Source: Nageia nagi
Lineage: Eukaryota > Pinophyta
Assembly: GCA_050084985.1 (NCBI GenBank)
Contig: JBITNC010000001.1
Coordinates: 171,244,001-171,308,000, forward strand
DNA: 64,000 nucleotides
Reading direction: 5' to 3'
A model generated the notes under the pieces. The model was given only the letters and a program-made list of their open reading frames with translations. It searched no databases and was not told the DNA's origin. Every line of letters starts with the position of its first letter. The first letter of the stretch is position 1. Position numbers and translations under genes: made by a program. This document shows, piece by piece, positions 32,940 to 45,825 of the stretch.

Positions 32940-34930
32940 ACATGGTGGTTCTTATCATTGGTTGATATCCCTATCTACTAAAATACCTTCCAAAAGAAAA
33001 GGATCCCATTTTCTCTTCAAAAAATATATCTATCTCATCCATCCTTCGATGAACTAGTTGAAATTTGGTGGAAGGAGGAATACGATATACAAGTCTCAAA
33101 TATGTTCAAGTTTTCTCTTAAATTGGGAATACTCAAATAGAATGTGAAGGTGTGGAATAAATAATATTTTGGTAATATTTTCAAGAAGAGATTTGGATTA
33201 GAGCTATAATTATAGTAGCTCAAATAAATATTGTAGAATAAACAAGACTACTCACTTCTAATTCAAGAGAAAATTATCTCATAGTAACTGTATAAAATTT
33301 ACTTGCAAGAAGAAACATTTTGGAAATAGAAATCCAAGTTGAACTAGCTAAATGAAGGATACAAGAACACCAAATTCTTCCATATGTCCACCATGGATCA
33401 TAGGGTAACCAACTAAATTTATAACTTGATCACTCTAAAAGTCAACATTATTTCCTTACCAGATGTACTAGATGCCAAAATCATTTCATTTTATCAATCA
33501 CTATTAAGGAAGGAGGAAGGTTCATGGGATCATGCACAACATTACTTTTTGAACTTAATTCTACAACTTGTGACTTCTTCTAAGAATGTTAGCCTTACTT
33601 CCCTAATTTTACCTAATGAGCTAGAAAAAATAATATTTTATATGAAAAGACTTAGTGACCCTAAGCTAAACAATTTCCCTCCTAAGTTCTTTCATAATTT
33701 TTGGTATTTTCTCAAGGATAAGGTTATTGATATTGTCATAGAATCCTTTTCATCAAATTTAGTTCTAAGAAAAATAAATCATACCTTCATTTCTCTCATT
33801 CAAAAATATAATAATGCTAGATCCATAGATGATTTTTGTCCTATCTCTCTATGTAATACCATCTATAAGATCATATCTAAGTTTGTATCCAATCGACTAA
33901 AAAAAATTGATCTCTAACATCATCTCATAGGAACAAAAGAATTTTATCAATTAAAGACAACTCATGGATGGACCTAGTCTCATACATGAGCTTCTCCACT
34001 CTTTATAATCCATTTAGTAGGAAATATTTTCTCATAAAACTAGACATGAAGAAATCCTTTGATATGGTGAATTGGTATTTCCTCTTAGGAGTAACGAGGA
34101 AGTTTGATTTTGAGTGTTAATGGCTTAGTTGGATCTCTTTCTTAATCTCTAATATTCCATTTTCTATTTTTATAAATGGTAGCACTCAAGGATATTTCAA
34201 GATCTCTTGGGGAATTTTCCAAGGTGATAATTTACCATCTTATTTATTCATAATATAATAGTGGTTGAAGTATTAGGCAGAGCTTTGAATCACTTACAAT
34301 ATTCTAGACATATCAAAGGGCTTCAAGTCAACCATCTTGTTCCTTTAGTTACTAATTCCCAATTTGTAGATGATACTCTTCTTGTTATATATCCTTCTAT
34401 ACAATAAAAACACATGATCAAGAAATTTCTCAAATCTTATGAATTACCTTTGGTCAAGCCATTAACTATGAAAATTCCAAATTATATGATAGCAATTTGA
34501 AGTCTTACCTCCTCAATTTACTATCTCAAAAAATGGGTATGACCATAGAATCTTTCCCTAGCATCTATTTTATCCTACCTTTATTTTTGAGAGGTAATTT
34601 AGGCCTTTTATAGGACTCTAATATCAAAATTCTAAAATAAACTAGCAAGTTAGTAAGGAAAATGGTTATTATTTGCAGGTAAAATTGTCAAGGTTAAAAA
34701 TTTCTTATCCTCTCTTGTGAGTTTTTGGTTAGGGATCTTTTGGATTCTTGGAAAGGTCAAAAAACAAATTGAACTTTTGATGCCAAAAATTTTTATGGAA
34801 AGGTAATTCAAAGGGAGAATAGTTAATTTAGTGGCCTAGTAGATTATTTTCTTTGATCTAGAGTTTGGAGGACTTGGCATTAAAAAAAGTAGGACAATGA
34901 GTATTGCCTTGCTAGGAAAACTTCTTTAAT
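32940..34930 (+). pseudogene. LINE endonuclease end and reverse transcriptase
   Basis: The linker reads LIHPSFDELVEIWWKEEYD and LNEGYKNTKFFHM. A 163-codon open block (33426-33917) carries NNFPPKFFHNFWYFLKDKVI, HTFISLIQKYNNARSIDDFC and PISLCNTIYKIISKFVSNRL, near-textbook L1 reverse transcriptase. The catalytic box NSQFVDDTLLVIY lies near 34347-34385. Beyond 33917 the frame breaks many times. It would copy the LINE RNA at a nicked target. Confidence 0.9.
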
Positions 34931-35780
34931 AGTGCTACAAATAACCATCCTTTCATTGGGGTTAGGATTTGATATATAAATACCTTGATAAGACATATTC
35001 TCTTAGTATTTTCATGATTTCAAATCTACCTTTTGGCTCCATGATATAGAATGGATTGAGAACAAATAGGGCTCATTTCTTACATATCCTAAAATTGGCA
35101 TTTGGAAGAGGTGTTAGAGTCCATTTTGAGAAGGGTACATGGTTAAAAACAACTCCTCTTTCTCAAATTGATAATTTCAAACATCTTTCTCCATTTATTA
35201 GTCCATTAAGGGTTAAGTACATCTCTTATTATATTGAATGGATAGAAATTAATGGTATACAATCCCCCAAATAGAAAATTCTTGATTTGATCCCTCCAAG
35301 ATTCAATTATGCTCGATTAGTTATTCATTTCCTCCTTATGCTATATAAATTAAAGTAAAATGAGAAAGATCACATAAATTATATCCCCACTATATATGGT
35401 ACCTATACAATCAAATCAACACACAAACATCTTACTCACCCTATCTCTTTTATTTGGCCACCTACAATATGGAACAAAGTTTGGCAATACAAGGCCTTAC
35501 CTAAATCCAATATCTTCTTATGGATTGTAATCCATGATAAACTACTCTTTGGTGAATAATTGTTTAATTTAGGTTGGCATAATATTTTTTTATGTGTCCT
35601 ATGAAATGAATCAAAGGATATGGGTTATCACTTTCTCCTTCACTGACCCTTTTTTCTAGAAATTTGGAGTCACATTTGGATGACTCATTCTATTGTATAC
35701 CAAGAATGCAGTCTTGAGCTTTTTGACCTACTCCCTTGGGTATCATTCATTAGAGAATATACCCTTAAAACATAATAGTA
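34860..35780 (+). pseudogene. LINE C-terminal region with zf-RVT domain
   Basis: EFGGLGIKKSRTMSIALLGK marks the region after reverse transcriptase. An open block (35056-35274) contains GRGVRVHFEKGTWLKTTPLS. Then WPPTIWNKVWQYKALPKSNI and FLWIVIHDKLLFGE, with a Cys/His set near 35590-35660, match the zf-RVT domain at the end of plant L1 ORF2. Confidence 0.85.
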
Positions 35781-36094
35781 TACCATAGTATCTATTTAAT
35801 AGCTCTCCCTAATGTTCACAAACATCCAACTACTTAAGCAATTTTGGTAATTGAAGTTTGATCCTTCATATAGTCTTCCCACTCACTTGTATCCTATCTC
35901 CCCTTTCCTTGAAGGATATGCTTCATGTTTTAGGTGAATGCTCTACTTAATCATAAACTAGTTGGTCTTTGCTTCCCTATGTAGTTTGACCAAGTTAGTA
36001 TAATAGATTGCATAATAGTTTTTCATGCTCTGTCTTACAAATGTATTATGTAACATGTAATATTTTTCTAAATTAATATAATCCATTTTAAATT

Positions 36095-37600
36095 ATCTAA
36101 AAAATCCTCTATTATAATATCCAAATAGAGGTAATAAACTTATTATATAACTAATTTTTGGCATTATTAGCTGTGTATACCCATCTAGAAATAATTATAA
36201 CTACCTAGATTAACTAGATTTCTTGTAGATGAAATGATATACTAAGATGAAGGAAACACATGGGTAGGAAAAATAAAGAAAAATAGACATAGAAAAGGAT
36301 AACCATTGAATACCCCTAATATTCAAAAAGGGTAAAATAGCAAAAGTATCTATAAATCCTCATCATCCCCCTATTTATGATAGTCTTATGTCAAGTTCAT
36401 GATCAAAAAATTGTTACGATTGATACAAATGTAACTACATTATATACTCTTTTGCTCAAACTCCTTTATGCTTATAGTTTCATCATTTTTTCCTTTGATA
36501 GATTTTAGCTAACTCTTTATGTTTCCATTTATGCCCTTATTGTTATCAAAAAGAGAAATCATAGTTTATTATATTTGGTTTCCCTTTAAGAGCTGAATTA
36601 GTTATTCCTTAGATATCTTCTCTGGATACTAAGAAGTATCATCAAACTAAATTTACAATTATGAACCCTATATACTTTTTTTATCAATTTTTTTTAAATT
36701 AATTATTAACAACTTTGTTATATTTTGTTGTGCTAAGTCATCATATTCTTTTCATTTTCCCATATTCAACAAAGTTTTTAGAGGGAATATTTGGTACATC
36801 AAGATCATTATAAACACATGAAAATGAATGTTGAGTTTCAATGGATGAGTATATTATCTAGCATATGAGTTGATGAAACTCATATAGGATATATGGTAGC
36901 ATCTATTAATTTTCTCTATATGATTATCTTGATGGAAAACATTTATGTATTCTAACAAATGAACTAATGGATATTAACAAGGGAAAGAGGAAAATTATGT
37001 TAGGTTTTTCTATATGAGTATCACCACATAGAAAATTCTTTTGAAAACTTGGTAGATGAATTGTTTAAGCCTCTTATTGTCTTGATGGTAGCCTATAATT
37101 ATCTTTTCCTATTCAAAAAGTTATGATAATACTTAGTAGAATGCATAAGGTAGAAAACATGTGATAATTAATACAAAATGTTACCTAATGAGAGTCATTT
37201 CGATAGGAACCATATGGAAAAATCAACTTGGACTTGGGTATACAACATTCTCTTGTAATCATAGTTATTTTTCTTACTTTAAAATTAAACCCTAAGTAAT
37301 TTTTTATCTATTCTATATTAAATAAAAAAATATTATTTAGCATAATACTATCTAACCTCCTAACTTTTAAAATAAAAATGAATTGAAAACTAGTTGGAAT
37401 AATAATAATATAGCAATTAAAATTATAATGTGTTGGATAGTCTGACATAGGCTCCACTTAGGATAACTATGATCTAACAAATAGAAATTAAGAATCTCAA
37501 CAATATTTGGTTACTTTATTGAAAGCATGTTGCATTATTAAACTATAACTATTGAAAGCAAATTACACACCTTGATAAAAATAAACTATTTCTAACCAAT
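36095..37600. other. AT-rich stretch, nothing recognised
   Basis: About 1.5 kb with no convincing coding signal on either strand and no repeat I can match within the window. Confidence 0.5.
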
Positions 37601-37619
37601 ATACATGTTACAGTGTGGA

Positions 37620-37915
37620 GGTCTTCATGATACCCCTAGAGGGTCATATTTTATTGGATGATACTTTTTCATATGTTGGAAATGTACTAAAATAAATATC
37701 TCCTCATCATTTAGTTCCCTTAAATTGTGAGTATCATGACCTAATTCAGCAATAATCTAATATGGACCTAACCAACTTGATTTTCATTTCTAATTTTTTT
37801 CTATCTTTATCATTTCTCATATCCTAGCATAGAACCACTTCCCCTAATTCTAAAGGTTTTTTAGAAATTTATGTTTCACTAAAATTGAGGATGTCCAATA
37901 ATGGCATGAGCTCTA
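37620..37915 (-). pseudogene. Collapsed gypsy internal remnant: integrase tail next to a primer site
   Basis: On the minus strand a primer-like site TGGTATTAGAGCTCATGCC (37911-37893) is followed within 50 bases by an integrase C-terminal-like stretch (ELGEVVLC, RNDKDRKK, then pieces resembling a GPY/F module). Gag, protease, reverse transcriptase and most of integrase are missing between them. This suggests an internal deletion or an LTR-LTR recombination product. Moderate to low confidence. Confidence 0.45.
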
Positions 37916-37922
37916 ATACCAA

Positions 37923-40084
37923 TTAAAGAACTTGAATGTTCGTTAACTTTCAAGTGTTGAAAAACTACCTTAAATGTTATCGAACATTGATACTAGCCTT
38001 TATTTATTTGAATAAATAATTTGAAGATCTAAATGATATTTTTCTATTTGAATAATATTCTAAAGCTATGATGAAGTCTTACGATGCTCTAATTCTCTCA
38101 TGAACTCCTTTATTGATGTGCATTATGAGAATATAGTGCTATGAACATTGGCATGGTCACCAAGATTAACCAACACAAATTTTTTGGATTTATATATAGT
38201 TGTATATATCTCAATAAGAAATTTCCAATTAGTAATTACATACCTCAAACAAATATATGGATCTTTGATAATCTGTATTTGAATTTAGAGTCACCAAAAC
38301 TACCACAAATATAGTGAATAATGTAAATATGATGAACAAGTCACCAAAACTTCTTTTAAAATGTATACCTTATGATATGTAGTTGGAAACTTATCAAATA
38401 TACCTTTCTAATTATGTATCATTTTTTCAAAATTGATGACTATAACTCTATCGAATCAGGTATGAAGTTGAGGTTATTAAGATGAATTTTAGTCACCAAC
38501 TAGAGTTATTCACTAATGATAAGGAAAAATTTAGAGTATTGTAACGTTTGTGATTCTAAAAAAAATATGGTCATGTAATATATGGTTGAGAGTATATATA
38601 AATCATATTTCTAATTATTAAATACCCACAAAAGGTAAAGCAAAGGAACTTTGATGAATTTGGTAATAATAAAACTTGGTCAATACAAATTTCTACAGTT
38701 GATAGGCTACACACAAAGATGAAATGAATGTCACATAAATTTGGCATTCCTTAGAGGATATGGAAAGTATTATGTATAGGTTGTAAATTTTATGAATTTG
38801 AATTCTCAAATATTTAAGAATTTGATCAAGACAATGCATAAATATTTGGTGATTCTTGGAAACATGAAAGCCTATCAATCTAGAAAATGTATGGACTGAG
38901 TTGACTATGTGTGGGAAAAAATGGATGAATAGTGGTAAATTTCACACAATGTATAGGGTGTAATATACCATTGTAAATTTATCAATAAGGAATTTTCAAA
39001 TATGTAATACCCATAACAAAATTAGGTATGAGGTAAAATAGATAGCCCCTAAAAGCTTTCTAGTTTTTCTATGGGAAAACATAGAAGATATATTTTTCTA
39101 TAGGATGATCATATAGAATGAATAGAATGGAAAATGTAATCAACAAATTCCATAGAGTGAATGGAATTTTAGTTATATTTCTATAAATAGTGATTACATA
39201 CTACATGCTTCATAAATTACAAACTAGGTGTTCTTCACATACGAAATCATGTTGGTTATAGTTCATCTTAGGTATCCAACACTATCATGCCCAAAAGGAA
39301 AGTGTTATAATATTCAGTGGGCTAAAAGATAAGTGCAAAAATACTTATATAAGGATTATAAGAATAATCAATTAGTTAGATCTCAAGGATCCATAACAAA
39401 TCCATGAAGGCTTGGATAGTCCCTAGAATATCTCTTCTATGCTTTATTATGAATCAAAACTGATTCATCTATGAACCTCATGGGTTCATTTGTGTAGCTC
39501 TTGTTTGCTTTAGGCTATTGCATATATCAATACATAATAAATTTTCTTATATAATATAATATATTTGGTGTTATGAAACATTCACAAGTTATTGATAAGA
39601 AAGCATACAACTCTCTCAATGTCATAGGCAAAGGAGGCTCTAGTTGGGCCATAATATGACTAGCAAGTTGCAGTGATGCAACTATGGCAAAAGCAAATAT
39701 AACTATATATATAAAATATTAAACTCCAAAAACTATTAAGATGCATGTATCATAATATTGTGTGTTGAATATGTTAGAGTGGAGTCATTGGAGGAGTAAT
39801 GATATTACAAAATATACTACAAATGGGTATTGTGGGTGCTAGAGTATTTTTCTTATGAAAGAGTAGAGGACGAAGTGCATAGGTGGTGAAGTGTTACAAA
39901 TGTTGCATCTAAATATTTTTTAACATCCATGCTCACCCATGTCAAGGATCTACTAGTAATTTTTATGCAGATATCTTATTTATATTACTGCAAGGAGGAA
40001 TATGTGAGATATAAATATCTTCACTAAATATATTGCAATTTGTAGTGGAGAACATGCATGGATATAAAAAATTAAAAATATGCA
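37923..40084 (-). repeat. Candidate long LTR of gypsy E
   Basis: The right edge is set by gypsy E's polypurine tract: minus strand CCAAAAAGGGG, then TGCATATTTTT beginning at 40084. The left edge is set by the primer-like site at 37893-37911. That would make an LTR of about 2.16 kb shared by two units in tandem. No second copy is in the window to confirm it. The interior is non-coding; a 61-codon minus frame at 38693-38878 falls in a repeat. Confidence 0.4.
38190..39190. repeat. Decayed tandem repeat, ~185-bp period (possible)
   Basis: A similar phrase (tgtata-ggttgta… then aat-tcaaata/ctaattat-gtaatacccat) recurs at roughly 38210, 38365, 38590, 38775, 38960 and 39160. The word agtcaccaa also recurs at 38290, 38338 and 38492. 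Divergence is high and spacing irregular (about 155-225 bases), so this needs a self-alignment. Confidence 0.45.
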
Positions 40085-41090
40085 CCCCTTTTTGGCTTTT
40101 TCCATCGAATTTGAATTTTACATATGTTCCAAATAAAATATTTGAAACATTAAAAATATATTAAGAAATAAATCCCTTCTCCATATTGCCTTCTTATTAA
40201 ATTCTTTAGTAGTTTTCATAGCATGATCCATTAATTTCATATATGTTAATATTCTATCTTCATCAAGTTTTACTAAATTATCTAATCTCATTTGAAGAAA
40301 TTTTATTTGGCCTAGTTCAACAATAAAAAATGGTAGTACTTTCTTCTCTAAGAAGCTTGGCATCAATGCTTATTCTCCATATACCATTTCAAAAGGTTTT
40401 TTGTTAGTACTTCTTTTAGGGTTGATCTTGTATTCCCATATTGTAAATTCCATTTGATTATGCCCTTTTGTTCTTTCCCAACATTCTTTTAGTCATATTG
40501 ATCAACTTTTTATTGGTAAATTTAGCTTATCCATTACTATATGGGTAGTAATTAATTGAATGGATCGATTCAATACCATATTTATATATAAAAAAATCAA
40601 TCATTTTTAATGAAGTAAAATAAGTTTCATTATCAATATCTAATTTTTAAGGAACCCTAAATCTGCTAAAAGATTTATTCTTTATGAAATGAAACTATAA
40701 ATTATAAAGTGGATTTTTTTATTAATGCAGCCTCCACCTATTTCATGATTTAATTTGTAGTTTTTATAATCTATTTATATCTAACTAAAGAATTTGTATT
40801 TTTTTCATCCAAGTCCTATTGTTGGAAGGTTGTCTTCACCATGATTAGCCTTAAAGACAATGCTTCTAATTTTTATTTTCTCATAAATAATTGACACTTA
40901 TGAAATTTTTATATAATCATGTACACTAATGAATAGTTTTAACAAATTAAAAAATACTCTAATAATTTTGTTGGAAATTACTTTGAAGATATGATGACCA
41001 CCAAAATTCTTTCATGATTGTTGAAGTTTTTCCTTCTAATATACATTTTAATAAAATTCCTTTAAGGTGCATCTAGTAGAGTGCATTGTT
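40085..41090 (-). pseudogene. Gypsy E integrase (decayed)
   Basis: An 82-codon block (40366-40118) reads KVLPFFIVELGQIKFLQMRL and KLMDHAMKTTKEFNKKAI, the integrase C-terminal part of Tat/Athila type. Upstream, minus-strand ECWERTKGHNQMEFTIWEY and NKKPFEMVYGE match the end of the catalytic core. The polypurine tract lies at 40085-40095. The rest of the core is eroded. Confidence 0.75.
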
Positions 41091-41099
41091 AGCAATGAT

Positions 41100-42592
41100 A
41101 TATATTTATACCTACTACTTGAAGGCTCTCCTTTTACTTTTTAACAATTCTTCAAATAACTCTATTAATTATAAATAAAATCAAATAAGTGAATAATATT
41201 TTGTGTAGGAAATAGGGATTTCTTTTCTTTCTTGATCTATAAGAAATTCTAATGTTACAACTATTATCAATTATATATGTTATACATTAGAAATATACTC
41301 ATAAAATCCTTGTGCTTTAATCACCTAAGTTGCTCTAAACTCTACATCATATCACAATAATTTTTTTTATCTACCTAGCTAACTTTCCTAAGGGCTTAAT
41401 ATATAAAATTGCATTTTTGAATTTTAATGAAAATATTCACAAAAATCTAGTTGGAGACAAATATCCCTTTAGAATGCTCTAGAGATCTAATAACTACATA
41501 AGCCTATTTTTCTACTATTATGTATTTTAGTTGAGCTTCTTTCAGGTTAGTGCTCATAAATGTTATGGCCCTTTAGTTTTTATTTTCATCCTTTTGAGAA
41601 AGGATAATAAGAATAGTACCTTATGAAGAAAATAAGAATAGATTGAATGCTTTTCAACAAGAAAGACTCTCTAATAATAGGGCTCTTATAGTAGCCCATT
41701 TTATTTTCTCAAAAACTTGTAGGTTCTCATCAATCCATTTATTTTTTCCATCTTTCCTGACCCTTTGGTTGATTACTTATGCTAATGTTTTCACAAAATT
41801 TATCTTCCTAAAGAAAAATCTTGTGACCTTTAAGTTATTTTGTGTATAAAATTTAAAGATATACTCCAATATTATCAAATAAAATTTAATCCCATACTTG
41901 GACATAATATATCTCAATAATTTTTCTTACCTAGCCCCAAATACATACTTCATGTAAGTGTTCATGATGATCCATGGGTGAATTTGAAAAGATAGTTATA
42001 TCATCCTATAAAGCATAATATTTTTGAACATAATATTCTTGAAATAATAATCCATTGGTATTTAAAATATACCTTTTGTGTTCATCAAGCAATATGGTAT
42101 TCTCAAGTATTCAAAAGTACCTCATGGAATGTAAACAAAATCTTATATATATATATATATATATATATATTAACCATCTAGAAACATATTCCAAAAATTA
42201 TTCCATATTAGGTAGAGGGTAATTTTTCTTAAGAGAACTTTGGTTCATATTTTTGAAATCAACATAACCTAATTTCTTGAATTTTATTTCTCATAGGGAC
42301 TAAGTTTCAAATCTATAAAGGGAATCATAGTCATTTTATTATTTTTGAATCTTATAATTTCTTTATTTCTCTTTACATCAATGGGAATGCAATAGGATTA
42401 AATTTTATTTGCTTTTTTTTACCTCTTATTTTAGGGTAATTATGTGAATTATCCAATATTTTCAACTCATCATAATAATAAGAAAAAATATCTTTGTTTC
42501 TATTTAATAACAACGTATATGCAAGTTGTTCTTCCTCAGTTAACTCCCTATATATCAACATTATTTTAAGAGTATTTGTTTCTCCCATATTT
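41100..42592 (-). pseudogene. Gypsy E reverse transcriptase and RNase H (decayed)
   Basis: The pre-domain block (42588-42373) reads RELTEEEQLAYTLLLNRNKD, then IFSYYYDELK, the usual lead-in (…DVFAWSYDDLK). Next come NYPLPNME near 42230, a gap with a TA microsatellite (42143-42170), the catalytic DDITIFSNSPMDHH near 41980, and the RNase H stretch NLKEAQLKYIIVEK near 41545. A good part of the palm is deleted around the microsatellite. Copia F interrupts just upstream at 42593. Confidence 0.78.
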
Positions 42593-43068
42593 TGAAGAAA
42601 CTAACACTAACAATATAATTTATAAACTACCAAGATCACATGAAATCTCACAATTACATCTAAAAAATACATAAAGAAATCTCACAACACAAGATGTAAA
42701 GTGGTTCCTCCAACTAGGAGTATATCTACTAACTAGATCTTTACTTCTCTCACAAATACAACTCTCTTACAATTCTTCTAATCTCAACTCCTACACTTCT
42801 ATCTTATAGCATATCCTTACTCCACAATTGGTGTGTCATTACAAAGAGGGAGCCTTCTATTTATAGGCCAAAATCCCTCTTTGATGACCTAAGCATTACA
42901 TGCACATCTTTGACCCAAGGGGCATGCTTATGACTTGGAGTGTAGGAAAAGTTACATTATTATATTCACTAAAATACTTAAGGTAGAAAATAATACCCTT
43001 AAGTATTATTGAATTTACATAGAAGATTTAATACATATATTTACAATAATGAATAAAACATTCCAACA
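42593..43068 (-). repeat. 3' LTR of element F
   Basis: 476 bases, TGAAGAAACTAAC…ATTCCAACA. Against the other LTR I counted about 33 differences by eye, mostly transitions. The minus strand begins TGTTGGAATG directly after the polypurine tract (43069-43085, ATTGCATTAGGGGGGAG). A TATA box reads on the minus strand at 42865-42858. Confidence 0.92.
42858..42865 (-). promoter_or_regulatory. TATA box, left LTR of element F
   Basis: The minus strand reads TATAAATA within CCTATAAATAGAAGG. The identical context is kept in the right LTR (50363-50370) and in copia G (61475-61482), which suggests it is the family promoter. Confidence 0.55.
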
Positions 43069-43085
43069 CTCCCCCCTAATGCAAT

Positions 43086-43790
43086 ATTGGGATAGATCGA
43101 GGAAGAGAGAAGAAGAAGAGAAAGTAAGAGAGTTCTCCTCCAAATAGATACAATAGAGATGAGAACTTTTTACATATTTGTGAAGTAAGAAAGATCTAGT
43201 TTGAGACTCACTACTTTACCAAATATAATAATTAACCATAATTGGTTTCAATGTATATAAAGTAGTCATCCAACTACAAGTTTGAAAAGTCTCAAAGAGT
43301 CTGCATAATTGAGGTAAGCAACCTAGAATCTCAAAGAAACCTGCAAGTCATAAGCAACTCAAATAACAAGATTAGGTAGATGCATCATATTTATATCAAC
43401 AAGGATAGATGAATCATACTATCCATACACTTATCATAAAAAATCATATAATATGTCAAGAATCATAAATGCACAATGACAAGGATGACATAAATCATCA
43501 ACTATGATATCTAAGAATATCACATGTGCATATATCAACCAAATTAATATGCAGTTGTTGCTTACTATTGTATTTGTTTTATATGAGGGGTTTCATCACA
43601 ACAATACAACCAATCAAACATTTTCTCCCCCTTGATGACCACTTCATCAAATAAAGGCTAGCAAAATTGAAAGGCAAAAACAAATAGCATAAGGCATGTA
43701 AGACCATCATAAGTATCACATAAGAGGCATAAAGCCATAAGGTGCCATATAGAAATGTGATGGGACCAAGAGTAACCAAGATGGGACATA
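43086..43790 (-). other. 3' untranslated region of F shared with copia G
   Basis: Bases 43090-43400 match 61725-62010 of copia G closely (both have agaaagatctagtttgagac and agtcataa-caa). No coding signal. This shared tail is the main evidence that F and G are one family. Confidence 0.8.
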
Positions 43791-43796
43791 AAATAC

Positions 43797-43960
43797 AGTT
43801 GACTTTACCAAGAGTGACTCAAGAAGGCATAATAAATAAGCTTGAAATTACTAAGAGTGAGTCATGATATCACACAAAGAAACTTGACTTTACCATGAGT
43901 GAGTCAAGACACCACAACAAATAAACTTGACTTTACCAAGAGTAAGCCAAGATTTTATAA
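43797..43960. repeat. ~43-bp tandem repeat, 4 units
   Basis: Units of the form cttgactttaccaagagtga followed by gtcaagac-acacaa(c)aaataa. This array is not obvious in the copia G copy. Confidence 0.8.
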
Positions 43961-44094
43961 GTAGAAGGCCATCTTAACCATGCTACTAGTTAAGAGGTAA
44001 ATGATGAAATTGGTAGCATGAATTAATTGAAATGATTCAAATTTCATCAATAATATGTAAATAATCTATCATCATGGATCAAAATTCAATCATC

Positions 44095-44320
44095 ATTAAA
44101 GGAGAAAAGAGTGTGGCCATGAGTGCACTATAAGCCATCATGGAGATGCCAAGCCAATGTTTATAGTCACCAAAAGATACTTGGATTTATGTTGCACTAT
44201 AAGTCATCATAGAGGATGCCAAGACAATACTTATATTCAACAAAAAATATATGGATTTTATGGTGCATAATAAATCATCACAAAGGATGCCAAGCCAATA
44301 CTTATAGTCACTTGTTGTAT
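44095..44320. repeat. ~80-bp tandem repeat, 3 units
   Basis: Units run gcactataagtcatcat, aggatgccaagccaatactt, atagtcaccaaaagatact. Copia G has a single unit at 62070-62140. Confidence 0.82.
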
Positions 44321-44334
44321 ATAAAATATGTGTT

Positions 44335-44545
44335 GATTAGTTCCTCACATATGGATATCTTAACAGTGCCAAATGACACATAAGAGTTCCTCTCATATGG
44401 ATAACTAAATAGATTAGAATAAAGCATGCACATATGAGTTCCTCACATATGGATAACTAAACAGTGCCAAAAGACACATAAGATTTCCTCACATATGGAT
44501 AACTAAATAGTGCAAGATTGGCCAAATTGTACAATAAGTTCCTTA
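44335..44545. repeat. ~47-bp tandem repeat, 4 units
   Basis: Units run gttcctcacatatggataac, then taaatagtgccaaaagacac, ataaga. Copia G has two or three units at 62180-62310. Minus-strand open frames at 44457-44709 arise from this array. Confidence 0.82.
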
Positions 44546-44739
44546 GGTAGAATGAACTTACAATAAAGGTGTACAAGAAAATCAATGTTATATAGCACAC
44601 AGTCAATGAAAGATACATGTAACAATGCCATAAACAAAAGAGACATGGATTTAGTAATGTAACATAATCCATAAAAAATGGATCCATGTTCCCAACATGG
44701 AAGTAACAATAAAATGTAGATGAATAGAGTTACAATTGT

Positions 44740-45825
44740 TTCATCAAGAATTGGCTTGGATTTGGAAAAGTATACATATATATTATAATAACCAATAAAT
44801 AATTCAATAATAATTCAACCAATACACCCTTTGGAGGGATATTTCATCAACCCTACTACAAAACAAGGCTTAGTGAATAAAGGACACATGGTTTTGGTGT
44901 AGGAATGTCCATTCCATACTAGAGTGGTTGATTGTTGTGATTGAGATTGTGGGTCAAGTTTGATAGGACCCATAGAAGGTTGAGATGCTATGTCCTTTGG
45001 AATGTGAATACCAAAGTGTTGAAGGATATCCTTATACTAGAAGTCCTTTTACTTCCACTTTTATTTTAATCATCTCATTCCATAGCAATTATTGCTTACA
45101 TAATGCCTAAGTTGTATCTCAATCTCTTTGGCATGTACTTGCCACATATTTTTCTTAGCTAGTAGTTTATTATGCTCAACCAAGAGTTAATGGTAATAAT
45201 GTATGCATACAGCTTTCTCTTATTGTAGCATATCATAACGATGGGCCATTATTACCATTTCAACCTTTATGGTAGCCAGTTCGTGGTGAAGGTAGACATT
45301 CTCTAAGTCTACCCATATGTTTATTTCTATGTTAGAACTCAAGGAAGAACTTCCCATGTGTGCAATAAAATTATTTATAGGAGTCATGATGATTAACCTA
45401 TCACTCTTGATTAAACTATCCAATTTAATAGTCAAGAGGAGAGAGAAAACTAGCATAGTGATGATTAGTCATTACATAGCTTATTAGTACTATCATTATT
45501 ACCATCGGGACATGTATGACATTAATCCATTAAATGAGTAGTAAGTGAGATATCTTATCATCACAAATATTTTTTTTTAGTTGTCATAATTATTATAGTT
45601 TGATTATATCAAATTATATGCATTATAAATAGCCATAAATGACCCTTGCTTGTCATTCAACACTTTGCATTTATGATTTGAGCTATTATTTATCATGGAT
45701 GTGTCTCAATTTTATGCCCTATTGAATGATCTATAGGATACCATAATGCATTGTAGTGTTCATGCAAAATTATAAAATCATGCTTTGATCACATTTGAGG
45801 TATTATTGCAATAATGACTAGTATT
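44740..45825 (-). other. Element F interior, coding-like but unrecognised (minus strand)
   Basis: A 78-codon minus frame (45456-45220) followed by pieces such as LLVEHNKLLAKKNMWQVHAK and QLRHYVSNN suggests an eroded coiled-coil protein, then FGIHIPKDIASQPSMGPIKL. I cannot assign it to a family, and it could be chance in an AT-rich stretch. Confidence 0.35.

Larger units (their letters stand above)
32940..36090 (+). mobile_element. L1-type LINE, 5'-truncated
   Basis: Plus-strand remnant of ORF2. It begins with the end of the endonuclease (GSYHWLISLS near 32953, matching the SDHxPI motif with Asp changed to Tyr), continues through reverse transcriptase and ends with the zf-RVT domain. The 3' end fades into aattaatataatccatttt near 36085 without a long poly(A). 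5' truncation is normal for LINEs. Confidence 0.87.

Noticed and set aside
33426-33917. The 163-codon frame as an intact host gene
   Set aside because: Its sequence is the middle of an L1 reverse transcriptase, with more of the same protein before and after in broken frames.
37893-37911. A tRNA gene, suggested by the TGGTATTAGAGC-like word
   Set aside because: Only the primer-site complement is present, with no cloverleaf around it.
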